Assembly: GCF_004745945.1 (NCBI RefSeq)
Contig: NZ_SRLE01000011.1
Coordinates: forward strand, 1 to 64,000
Source: Mangrovimicrobium sediminis
GTDB taxonomy: Bacteria > Pseudomonadota > Gammaproteobacteria > Pseudomonadales > Halieaceae
Direction: 5' to 3'
DNA length: 64,000 nucleotides
Position 1 is the stretch's first letter, and the number at the start of each line of letters is the position of its first letter. Position numbers and translations under genes: made by a program. The notes under the pieces were generated by a model, which saw nothing but the letters and a program-made list of their open reading frames with translations, searched no databases and was not told the origin of the DNA. This document shows, piece after piece, positions 56,042 to 64,000 of the stretch.

Positions 56042-56398
56042 CTAGAGGGTGTGGCGTTCGAAGAGAGTTGCGTATTGCGCGGCGGAAAAACCGCAGTGTA
56101 GTTCGTGCCCGGTGTCCAGCAGCGGCCGTTTGACCAAGGTGGGGTGCTCGAGAATCGCCGCCAGCGCGCTGTTCGCGTCCATGGCCTCGCGCTGCGCCGG
56201 GTCGAGGGTCTTCCAGGTGGTGCTGCGCTTGTTGACCACGGTGTCCCAGGGCAGTGACTTGAGCCACGCCTGTGCGGTCTTGCGCGGCAGGCCGTCCTCG
56301 CGCAGGTCGTGGTACTGGTACTCCACGGCGTGGGTGTCCAGCCACTTGCGCGCCTTCTTGACCGTGTCGCAGTTCTTGATGCCGTAGAGCGTGATCAC
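56042..56398 (-). CDS. ArsC/Spx-family protein (YffB-like)
   Basis: A 118-residue ArsC-family protein with LYGIKNCDTVKKARKWL at the N-terminus (C10) and VNKRSTTWK near 57, typical of YffB-type proteins. It is conserved next to dap genes in many gammaproteobacteria. The start is GTG 56398 after GGAGA; the longer upstream frame is not supported. Its substrate is unknown; YffB proteins are thought to be glutathione-dependent thiol reductases. Confidence 0.87.
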   Translation of the reverse strand: MITLYGIKNCDTVKKARKWLDTHAVEYQYHDLREDGLPRKTAQAWLKSLPWDTVVNKRSTTWKTLDPAQREAMDANSALAAILEHPTLVKRPLLDTGHELHCGFSAAQYATLFERHTL

Positions 56399-56510
56399 GC
56401 CGTCTCCTGTTGCTGTTGCGGCCGCCGGGCAGCGGCCGGTGTCGGGGCCGCCGGGGGGCGCTAGGATAGCAAAACAGGTATGCCAGTTATAGCGTCGCGC
56501 CCGCTGCAGG

Positions 56511-56801
56511 TCAGGCGGCGCTGGCGCCCTGGAGGACTGCGGCGTAGTCGCCGCCCAGGCGGTGTTCGCGGACGATGTCCAGCACGCTGCGACCGTCGAC
56601 GCCGCGGGCGTTGAGGTCGCGGCCCTGCTCGCGAAAGAAGCCGACAAACAGCTCGAAATCCTCGGCGCGCATGCTCTGGTAGGCGCGCAGGAGCATGAAG
56701 AAGTCGGGGTTGCTGGCGTCGTGGGGGCGCACCTCGAGGAAGCTGCGCACGTGGTCCTCGGTCCAGACTTCGTCGAGTACCTTTTCCTTGTCTTTTTTCA
56801 C
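56511..56801 (-). CDS. PA4642-family small protein
   Basis: A 96-residue soluble protein starting at GTG 56801 with an AAGGA site upstream. The pattern of lysines at the start, VRSFLEVRPHDASNPDFFMLLRAYQSMR in the middle and FVGFFREQGRDLNARGVDGRSVLD near the end matches the PA4642 family as I remember it, which has no known function. The open frame continues upstream to 56906 but without family-like residues. Confidence 0.72.
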   Translation of the reverse strand: MKKDKEKVLDEVWTEDHVRSFLEVRPHDASNPDFFMLLRAYQSMRAEDFELFVGFFREQGRDLNARGVDGRSVLDIVREHRLGGDYAAVLQGASAA

Positions 56802-57016
56802 CGGTGGGGAGTTCCTTGTCGTTGCAGTTTGTTCCGGTTGGCGCGCTGGTGTCCGGCGACAGACCGGCCCGGGCGCGTATTGTCGCAGACTGTGGGGGCG
56901 GTGCAAATGCGTCGCGGGTGGTCAGGGCAGTAGGTGCAATTTATTGCAGGGGCGTTTCTTCTGCACACGGCGATACACGCGTCTTTGCACGCGTGTCGCT
57001 GTTGAAAAGGGGGTTC

Positions 57017-57035
57017 AGCGCCGGGGGAGGGCGCT
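57017..57035 (-). terminator. Possible terminator after the single-domain response regulator
   Basis: AGCGCC at 57017-57022 pairs with GGCGCT at 57030-57035, directly at the response-regulator stop; on the reverse strand it is followed by a short CCCCCTTTT stretch. The T run is short and delayed. A second hairpin (ACACGCGT/ACGCGTGT) lies further downstream. Confidence 0.35.
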
Positions 57036-57439
57036 TACATCGCCGCGCGGACGCTCAGGAATTCGGCGAGCACCTGCTTGAGGTCCTGCATTTCCAGCGG
57101 CTTGTCGAGGTAGGCGGAGCAGCCGCGGTCGCGGGACTTGCCGATGGTGAACACGTCGTCGTGGGAACTGAGCATGACCACCGGGATGTTCGCGTACTCT
57201 TCCTTGCTGGCGCGAATCAGGGTGAGGGTCTTGAAGCCATCGAGCGGCTCCATTGTGATATCCAGCAGGATCAGGTCCGGCTTGATGTCTTCCAGGCGGG
57301 TCAGGGCGTCCCAGCCGCTGACCGCGGCGACCGCCTCGCAGCCACACTCCTCGAGCATTTTTGCCGCTTTCAGTCGCACGATTTTGTCGTCATCAACGAT
57401 GAGTACACGACGGCCGCGTTTGTCAGGCTCTTGTGCCAT
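57035..57439 (-). CDS. Single-domain response regulator
   Basis: A 134-residue receiver-only protein. The acidic pair is in VLIVDDDKIVR, the phospho-acceptor is D60 in LILLDITMEPLDG, the conserved Ser is in VVMLSSHDD and the Lys is in AYLDKPLEMQDL. It has no output domain, so it acts through partner proteins such as PilG/CheY-type targets. ATG 57439 follows GAGAG. No cognate kinase is adjacent; the BvgS-like kinase is 38 kb away. Confidence 0.88.
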   Translation of the reverse strand: MAQEPDKRGRRVLIVDDDKIVRLKAAKMLEECGCEAVAAVSGWDALTRLEDIKPDLILLDITMEPLDGFKTLTLIRASKEEYANIPVVMLSSHDDVFTIGKSRDRGCSAYLDKPLEMQDLKQVLAEFLSVRAAM

Positions 57440-57699
57440 TACCACTACTCTCCGAATTAGACGCCTCAGTATAATTGATCGGCAGCGGCTGTCTAATACT
57501 TTGGTTTCACTGCAATTAATGTGACGCGGCGCACACGCCAGGGGTGCACCGCCCCCGGGGGTCAGCGGTATTTGCCGGCGTTGATGATCACGTTATAGGT
57601 GATGCCGGTCAGTACCGTGTCGAGTCTGGAATAGCCTCGCGCGTCGCTGGAGACAGCCGGGCAGGACAGGCAGACCCGTCCCGCCTGCGTGCAACACGC

Positions 57700-59142
57700 T
57701 CAGTCGAGTTTCTCGGCCAGCAGGCTGTTCACCATCTGCGGGTTGGCCTGCCCCTTGCTGGCTTTCATGATCTGGCCGACGAAGAAGCCGATGAGCTTCT
57801 TGCGCTTGCCCTCGTCGGCGGCGCGGTACTGCTCCACCTGGCCCGGGTTGGCGGCGATCACCTCGTCGACCATGGCCTCCAGGGCGCCGCTGTCCGAGAC
57901 CTGCTTCAGGCCCTTCGCGGCAATGATCTCGTCCGCGGTACCTTCCCCGGCCCACATGGCTTCGAACACCTGCTTGGCGATCTTGCCGGAGATGCTGTTG
58001 TCGAGGATGCGCGCGATCAACCCGCCGAGGTCCGGCGCGGATACCGGGCAGTCGCCCAGCTCAAGGTCGCTGCGGTTGAGCTGGCCGAGCAGTTCCACCT
58101 GCACCCAGTTGGCGGCGATCTTGGCGTCGCCGCAGGCGGCGACCGCCGCCTCGTAGTAGTCGCCCAGGGCGCGGCTGTCGGCCAGTACCCCGGCGTCGTA
58201 GGCGGACAGGCCGTACTGCTCTGCAAAGCGGTGGCGCTTGGCGGTGGGCAGTTCTGGCAGGGTCTCGCGGATGGCCTCCACATAGCTGGTGTCGATGATC
58301 ACCGGCAGCAGGTCCGGCTCGGGGAAGTAGCGGTAGTCGTTGGCCACTTCCTTGGAGCGCATGGGCCGGGTCTCGTCCTTGTCGGGGTCGTACAGGCGGG
58401 TTTCCTGCACCACCTTGCCGCCGTCCTCGAGAATGTCCGACTGGCGCTCGATCTCATGGCGGATAGCCTTCTCGACAAAGCGGAAGGAGTTGACGTTCTT
58501 GATCTCCGCGCGGGTGCCGAATTCCTCATGTCCCCTGGGTCGCAGCGAGATATTGACGTCGCAGCGCATGGAGCCCTCGGCCATGTTGCCGTCGGAGATG
58601 CCGAGGTAGGTGACCAGGCTGTGCAGTGCCTTGAGGTAGGCCACGGCCTCCTCGGCGCTGCGGATGTCCGGTTCACTGACGATCTCCAGCAGCGGCGTAC
58701 CGGCGCGGTTCAGGTCGATGCCGCTCATGCCGTGGAAGTCCTCGTGCAGGGACTTGCCGGCGTCCTCTTCCAGGTGCGCGCGGGTGATGCCGATCTGCCG
58801 CGTGCTGCCGTCTTCCAGCTGGATCTCAAAGTGGCCGCGGCCGACGATGGGCTCGGCGAACTGGCTGATCTGGTAGCCCTTGGGCAGGTCCGGGTAGAAG
58901 TAGTTCTTGCGGTCGAACACCGAGCGCAGGCCGATCTCGGCGTCGATGCCGAGGCCGAACATCACCGCGTAGCGCACCGCCTGCTCGTTGAGCACCGGCA
59001 GCATGCCGGGCATGGCGAGGTCGACGGCGCTGGCCTGGGTGTTGGGCTCGGCGCCGAAGGTGGTCGGCGAGCCGGAGAAAATCTTGGAGGCGGTGGCCAG
59101 TTGCAGGTGCACCTCGAGGCCGATGACGGTTTCCCACTGCAT
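57700..59142 (-). CDS. gatB: Aspartyl/glutamyl-tRNA amidotransferase subunit B
   Basis: A 480-residue GatB. The N-terminal kinase-like domain begins [13 protein letters not shown] and includes [26 protein letters not shown] and [19 protein letters not shown]; the C-terminal YqeY-like tail ends in [14 protein letters not shown]. GatCAB converts mischarged Glu-tRNA(Gln) and Asp-tRNA(Asn). ATG 59142 is in a TGATG overlap with gatA; a much longer open frame is a shadow of gatA. Order gatC-gatA-gatB on the reverse strand is canonical. Confidence 0.95.
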   Translation of the reverse strand: MQWETVIGLEVHLQLATASKIFSGSPTTFGAEPNTQASAVDLAMPGMLPVLNEQAVRYAVMFGLGIDAEIGLRSVFDRKNYFYPDLPKGYQISQFAEPIVGRGHFEIQLEDGSTRQIGITRAHLEEDAGKSLHEDFHGMSGIDLNRAGTPLLEIVSEPDIRSAEEAVAYLKALHSLVTYLGISDGNMAEGSMRCDVNISLRPRGHEEFGTRAEIKNVNSFRFVEKAIRHEIERQSDILEDGGKVVQETRLYDPDKDETRPMRSKEVANDYRYFPEPDLLPVIIDTSYVEAIRETLPELPTAKRHRFAEQYGLSAYDAGVLADSRALGDYYEAAVAACGDAKIAANWVQVELLGQLNRSDLELGDCPVSAPDLGGLIARILDNSISGKIAKQVFEAMWAGEGTADEIIAAKGLKQVSDSGALEAMVDEVIAANPGQVEQYRAADEGKRKKLIGFFVGQIMKASKGQANPQMVNSLLAEKLD

Positions 59143-60602
59143 CAGTTGCTCCCCCCGGTCGCTGCGCGGCGCGTGTGCCAGTCGGTAGCCTGCTGGAACT
59201 GGTGCGCGACGTTCAGCAGCCGCGCCTCCGCGAAATGGCGGCCGACCAGTTGCAGGCCTACCGGCAGGCCGTCGACGAAACCGGCGGGTACCGACATACC
59301 GGGCAGGCCGGCCAGGTTCACCGCCAGGGTGTAGACGTCCTCCAGGTACATGGCCACCGGGTCGTCGTTCTTCTCGCCGAGGCGGAAGGCCGGGCCGGGG
59401 GCGGTGGGGCCGGCGATGATGTCCACCTGCTGGAAGGCGGCATCGAAGTCGCGGGCGATCAGGCGCCGGGCCTGTTGCGCCTTCTTGTAATAGGCGTCGT
59501 AGTAGCCGGCGGACAGCGCGTAGGTGCCCACCAGGATGCGTCGTTTCACTTCCTCGCCGAAACCCTCGCCACGGGTGCGGGTGTACAGGTCGTGCAGGTC
59601 CACCGGTTCGGCGCAGCGGTAGCCGTAGCGCACGCCATCGAAGCGCGACAGGTTGGTGGAGGCCTCGGCGGGGGCGATCACGTAGTAGGCGGGGATGGAC
59701 AGCCCGGTGTTGGGCAGGTCCACGTCGACCAGGGTGGCGCCCAGGGCCTCGAACTCGCCCAGGGCGGCGCGCACGCATTCGCCGGTGGCGGCATCCAGGC
59801 CGTCGCCGAAATACTGTCGGGGCAGGCCGATGCGCAAGCCCGCCAGGGGTTCGCCGAGACCGGCCAGATAGTCGTCGACCGGGACGTCGGCGGAGGTGGA
59901 ATCCAGCGGGTCGTGGCCGGCCATGGCGCCGAGCAGTACGGCGCAGTCCTCGGCGCTGCGCGCCATCGGCCCGCCCTGGTCGAGGCTGGAGGCAAAGGCG
60001 ATCATGCCCAGGCGCGAGACGCGGCCGTAGGTCGGCTTGAGGCCGGTGATACCGCACAGGGCCGCCGGCTGGCGGATGGAACCGCCGGTGTCGGTGCCGG
60101 TGGCGGCGGGGGCGAGGCCCGCGGCCACCGCCGCGGCGCTGCCGCCGGAGGAGCCGCCGGGTACGCGCTCGAGGTCCCAGGGGTTTTTCACCGCGCCGTA
60201 GAAGCTGGTCTCGTTGGAGGAGCCCATGGCGAACTCGTCCATGTTGGTCTTGCCCAGCATCACTGCGCCGGCGGCGCGGAATTTGCGCACCACGGTGGCG
60301 TCGTAGGGCGGTACGAAGTTGTCGAGCATCTTCGAGGCGCAGCTGGTGCGCAGGCCGTCGGTACAGAAAATATCCTTGTGCGCCAGCGGGATGCCGGTGA
60401 GCGGGCCGCCCTCGCCGCGGGCCAGGGTGGTGTCCGCCGCGGCCGCCGCGGCCAGGGCGCCGGCCTCGTCGACGCTGATGTAGCTGTTGTACTGCCCGTC
60501 CAGCTCAGCGATGCGCTGCAGGAAGGCGCGCGTCAGCTCGGCGCTGGAAAAACGTTTGTCCCGCAGCCCCTGGGCGAGCTGGGTGACGCTGAGATCATGC
60601 AT
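59142..60602 (-). CDS. gatA: Aspartyl/glutamyl-tRNA amidotransferase subunit A
   Basis: A 486-residue amidase-signature protein. The Ser-cis-Ser-Lys triad is visible: K in [13 protein letters not shown] near residue 76, and the serines in [15 protein letters not shown] and [13 protein letters not shown] near 150-180. It releases ammonia from glutamine for transamidation on mischarged tRNA. The ATG at 60602 lies 21 bases after gatC. It overlaps gatB by one base. Confidence 0.95.
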   Translation of the reverse strand: MHDLSVTQLAQGLRDKRFSSAELTRAFLQRIAELDGQYNSYISVDEAGALAAAAAADTTLARGEGGPLTGIPLAHKDIFCTDGLRTSCASKMLDNFVPPYDATVVRKFRAAGAVMLGKTNMDEFAMGSSNETSFYGAVKNPWDLERVPGGSSGGSAAAVAAGLAPAATGTDTGGSIRQPAALCGITGLKPTYGRVSRLGMIAFASSLDQGGPMARSAEDCAVLLGAMAGHDPLDSTSADVPVDDYLAGLGEPLAGLRIGLPRQYFGDGLDAATGECVRAALGEFEALGATLVDVDLPNTGLSIPAYYVIAPAEASTNLSRFDGVRYGYRCAEPVDLHDLYTRTRGEGFGEEVKRRILVGTYALSAGYYDAYYKKAQQARRLIARDFDAAFQQVDIIAGPTAPGPAFRLGEKNDDPVAMYLEDVYTLAVNLAGLPGMSVPAGFVDGLPVGLQLVGRHFAEARLLNVAHQFQQATDWHTRRAATGGSN

Positions 60603-60623
60603 GCTGTGTCCTGCCGGGCGGGC

Positions 60624-60911
60624 TTATTCGATGACTTTCGGGACGAGGTACAGGCCGTCCTCGACGGCCGGGGCGATCGCCTGGAACGCCTCGCGGCGAT
60701 TTTCCTCGGTGACGCGGTCGGCGCGCAGGCACTGGGTGGCGTCCAGCGGGTGCGCCATGGGTTCGACGTCCGCCGTGTCGGCGGCCTGCAACTGGTCCAC
60801 CATGGCGAGGATGTCGCCCAGGCGGCGGGTCAGGTCGGCGGCCTGCGCCGCATCGACACGGATGCGCGCCAGCTCGGCAATTTTCTCGATCTCGTCCTGC
60901 TCAATAGCCAT
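60624..60911 (-). CDS. gatC: Aspartyl/glutamyl-tRNA amidotransferase subunit C
   Basis: A 95-residue small subunit ([20 protein letters not shown] at the start, then [12 protein letters not shown] and [20 protein letters not shown]). It stabilises GatA. ATG 60911 is the first gene of the reverse-strand gatCAB operon, divergent from mreB; a TATGAT -10-like element lies about 50 bases upstream on the reverse strand. Confidence 0.92.
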   Translation of the reverse strand: MAIEQDEIEKIAELARIRVDAAQAADLTRRLGDILAMVDQLQAADTADVEPMAHPLDATQCLRADRVTEENRREAFQAIAPAVEDGLYLVPKVIE

Positions 60912-62219
<1,308 letters not shown>

Positions 62220-62249
62220 GTACACTGTCGCTTTCCTGCGCGAGCGCTT

Positions 62250-62263
62250 AAGGAGAGGACATC
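62250..62263 (+). promoter_or_regulatory. Strong ribosome site before an AUC start codon of mreC
   Basis: AAGGAGAGG at 62250-62258 lies five bases (from its GGAG) before the AUC at 62261. There is a TAA stop in frame at 62249-62251, so no other AUG, GUG or UUG could start upstream, and the next UUG (62315) falls inside the membrane helix. Confidence 0.65.
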
Positions 62264-63097
62264 AAGCCTTTATTCGTCAAGCAGTCGACCCTGGGCCTGC
62301 GCCTCGGCCTGGTCTTGCTGGTCGTCGTCGCCCTGATCGTCGCGGACCTGCATTTCAACGCCATGCGCGGCGCGCGTGCGGCCCTGGAGACCGCCGCCAC
62401 GCCGGTTTACTGGGTGGCGGAACTGCCCATGCGCGCGCTGGAATGGAGTCGCGAGCACATGGTCAGCCGCGCCACGCTGCTTGAAGACAACGCCCGCCTC
62501 AACCAGGAAAACCTCGTGCTGCAGGGGCGCTCCCAACAGATGGCGTCGCTGCAGGCCGAGAACGTGCGCCTGCGCGCACTGCTCAACTCCTCCGCCATGC
62601 TGCGCGACGATGTGCTGGTCGCGGAACTGGTCGGCGTGTCGCCGGACCCGGAACGCCACCAGCTGGTACTCAACAAAGGCAGCCGCGACGGTGTGTTCCT
62701 CGGCCAGCCGCTGCTCGATGCGGACGGCCTGCTCGGCCAGATCGTCGAGGTCGCCCCGGGCATGTCGCGGGCGCTGCTGGTCACCGACGCCACCCACTCG
62801 ATTCCCGTGCAGGTCAACCGCAACGGCGTGCGCGCCATCGCCGAGGGCACCGGCAGCCTCAGCTCACTGGCCATCTACCACGTCTCCGCGACCACCGACA
62901 TCCGCGAGGGCGACCTGCTGGTCACCTCCGGGCTGGGCGGGCGTTTTCCCGCCGGCTACCCGGTGGCGGTGGTGGACAGCGTGCATCGCGACCCGGGCCA
63001 GACCTTCGCCCGGGTCACCGCCACGCCGACCGCGGCGCTGGACCGCAGCCGCCACGTGCTGCTGGTGTTTACCGCGAAACCCGCGGAGGAAGGCTGA
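62261..63097 (+). CDS. mreC: Rod shape-determining protein MreC, apparently with AUC start
   Basis: A 278-residue protein: a short cytoplasmic N-terminus, a membrane helix (about residues 14-30), a coiled-coil (about 60-95, LLEDNARLNQENLVLQGRSQ) and the MreC beta-barrel region (about 105-270, VSPDPERHQLVLNKGSRDGVF). In-frame translation gives I-K-P-L-F-V-K-Q where relatives usually start M-K-P-L-F; the start codon is ATC with a strong ribosome site and an in-frame stop just before. Either AUC is used as start or the genome carries a base change (ATG to ATC), or there is a sequencing error. MreC is needed for rod shape in complex with MreB and MreD. Confidence 0.87.
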   Translation: MKPLFVKQSTLGLRLGLVLLVVVALIVADLHFNAMRGARAALETAATPVYWVAELPMRALEWSREHMVSRATLLEDNARLNQENLVLQGRSQQMASLQAENVRLRALLNSSAMLRDDVLVAELVGVSPDPERHQLVLNKGSRDGVFLGQPLLDADGLLGQIVEVAPGMSRALLVTDATHSIPVQVNRNGVRAIAEGTGSLSSLAIYHVSATTDIREGDLLVTSGLGGRFPAGYPVAVVDSVHRDPGQTFARVTATPTAALDRSRHVLLVFTAKPAEEG

Positions 63098-63100
63098 GCC

Positions 63101-63589
63101 TTGGACGACCAGCGCGCGCATGCCTACTGGGTAATCCTGGCGAGTTTCTTCTTCGCCCTGGTGCTGGCCCTGATACCCCTGCCGCGCTGGCTGCTGCAGG
63201 CGCGCCCGGAGTGGGTGGCGCTGGTGCTTATCTACTGGAGCATGGCCCTGCCGCACCGCGTCGGCCTGGCCACGGCGCTGTGCCTGGGGGTGATCGTCGA
63301 TGTGCTGGAGGGCGCGCTGCTCGGCCAGAACGCCATGGCGCTGGTGGTCCTCGCGCTGCTCTCGCTGATGCTCTACCAGCGTATCCGCGTGTTCAACCTG
63401 TGGCAGCAGGCGGGGGTGATCTTCGTCCTCATCGGCATCCACCAGATGGTCTGCCAGTGGGTGCAGAAACTCGAGGGCCTGGGCGCGCGCTCGCTGGTCT
63501 TCCTGCTGCCCGCGCTGACCAGCGCGCTGCTCTGGCCATTGATCCTGCACAGCCTGCGCCGCGTGCGCCGGGCCTACCGGGTGAGCTGA
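63101..63589 (+). CDS. mreD: Rod shape-determining protein MreD
   Basis: A 162-residue membrane protein with about five hydrophobic helices (WVILASFFFALVLALIPL; VALVLIYWSMALP; LCLGVIVDVLEGALLG; ALVVLALLSLML; VFVLIGIHQMVC-like). It is the membrane partner of MreBC. The start is TTG 63101, just downstream of a GGAGGAAGG ribosome site that overlaps the mreC end. Size and position are typical. Confidence 0.9.
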   Translation: MDDQRAHAYWVILASFFFALVLALIPLPRWLLQARPEWVALVLIYWSMALPHRVGLATALCLGVIVDVLEGALLGQNAMALVVLALLSLMLYQRIRVFNLWQQAGVIFVLIGIHQMVCQWVQKLEGLGARSLVFLLPALTSALLWPLILHSLRRVRRAYRVS

Positions 63590-63590
63590 G

Positions 63591-64000
63591 GTGGAACTGA
63601 TCCTGGCCAGTGCCTCGCCGCGGCGCCGCGAACTGCTGGCGCAGATCGGCGTACAGTGCCGCTGTGAACCGGCGGACATCGACGAGACCCAGCTGCCCGA
63701 CGAGGCCGCCGAGGACTACGTGCTGCGCCTGGCTTGTGAAAAGGCCGCGCGCGTCGCCGCGCGCCACCCCGGCGAGGCGGTGGCGGTGCTGGCGGCGGAT
63801 ACCGCGGTGGTGCTCGATGATGACATCCTCGGCAAGCCCGCCTCGCGCGGCGAGGGGCTGGGCATGCTGGCGCGGCTGTCCGGCCGCAGCCACAGTGTTT
63901 TCACCGGAATCTGTTTGTGCACGCCCGACGGCGAACCCCAGGCCGAGGTGGTGGAGACACGGGTCACCTTCACCCAGCTCAACCACCGCCAGTGCGAAGC
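63591..64000 (+). CDS. Maf-family nucleotide pyrophosphatase (N-terminal part, runs off right edge)
   Basis: The first 136 codons are present. LILASASPRRRELLAQIG at the N-terminus, CEPADIDE near 25, VLAADTAVVLDDDILGKP near 67 and SGRSHSVFTGIC near 96 are Maf signatures of the dTTP/UTP pyrophosphatase (YhdE) type. GTG 63591 follows the mreD stop by one base, so it is coupled to mreBCD, as in many gammaproteobacteria. The C-terminus lies beyond the window. Confidence 0.92.
   Translation, partial: MELILASASPRRRELLAQIGVQCRCEPADIDETQLPDEAAEDYVLRLACEKAARVAARHPGEAVAVLAADTAVVLDDDILGKPASRGEGLGMLARLSGRSHSVFTGICLCTPDGEPQAEVVETRVTFTQLNHRQCE

Noticed and set aside
56982-57002. ACACGCGT/ACGCGTGT inverted repeat as a regulator site
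   Set aside because: Lies downstream of the response-regulator gene with no promoter; more likely a 3' hairpin or chance in GC-rich DNA.

Overview
The window is GC-rich chromosomal DNA from a gammaproteobacterium, tightly packed with protein genes. The gene neighbourhoods point that way: mreBCD followed by maf, a divergent gatCAB, dapA-bamC, dapE-dapD, SppA, PrlC and a PA4642-family protein. A Cellvibrionales/Halieaceae-like marine bacterium fits the large TonB receptor and the fused indolepyruvate:ferredoxin oxidoreductase, but this lineage is inference. I found no rRNA, tRNA, CRISPR array, prophage or intact insertion sequence. Many neighbouring genes overlap by 1-13 bases at stop/start (ATGA, GTGA or TGATG), so translational coupling is common.

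Layout. 0-2.6 kb: an omega-amidase and a methionine-type aminotransferase with an Lrp/AsnC regulator. 2.7-9.0 kb: a catabolic-looking block with a secreted amidohydrolase, a NitT/TauT-type ABC importer and a 2-oxoglutarate/Fe(II) oxygenase, divergent from a secreted metallo-beta-lactamase-fold hydrolase. 9.2-13.8 kb: fused 2-oxoacid:ferredoxin oxidoreductase and a leucine-dehydrogenase-type enzyme. 13.8-15.3 kb: a YhhQ-type queuosine precursor transporter and an SDR. 15.3-19.9 kb: a BvgS-like hybrid kinase overlapping an HD-GYP response regulator. 20.2-26.4 kb: a pterin-synthase-like protein and aquaporin, then a reverse-strand run cysK, DEAD-box helicase, thpR, prlC.

26.4-26.8 kb is the most unusual non-coding stretch: an orphan forward terminator preceded by hairpins (candidate small RNA) and two perfect 26-bp palindromes, one of which supplies the 3' end of a thioredoxin-like lipoprotein gene. 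27.3-37.1 kb: BrkB/YihY, an arsC-wrbA-DUF2069-sppA operon, an RND efflux pair and an MscS channel. 37.3-40.1 kb: a Tat-type flavoprotein coupled to a cytochrome c, and an SRAP protein. 40.1-46.0 kb: an MCE lipid-transport operon (permease, ATPase, MCE protein, PqiC lipoprotein) whose last gene appears to be a TonB-dependent receptor, with four 11-bp tandem repeats just upstream of the first gene. 46.1-57.4 kb: housekeeping genes (dapA-bamC, an LpxL-like acyltransferase, rsmJ, dapE-dapD) mixed with a degenerate cyclase-like protein, a degenerate SDR and a single-domain response regulator. 57.7-64.0 kb: gatCAB divergent from mreBCD-maf; mreC appears to start at an AUC codon.

All functions are read from sequence motifs and gene context; no database search was run.
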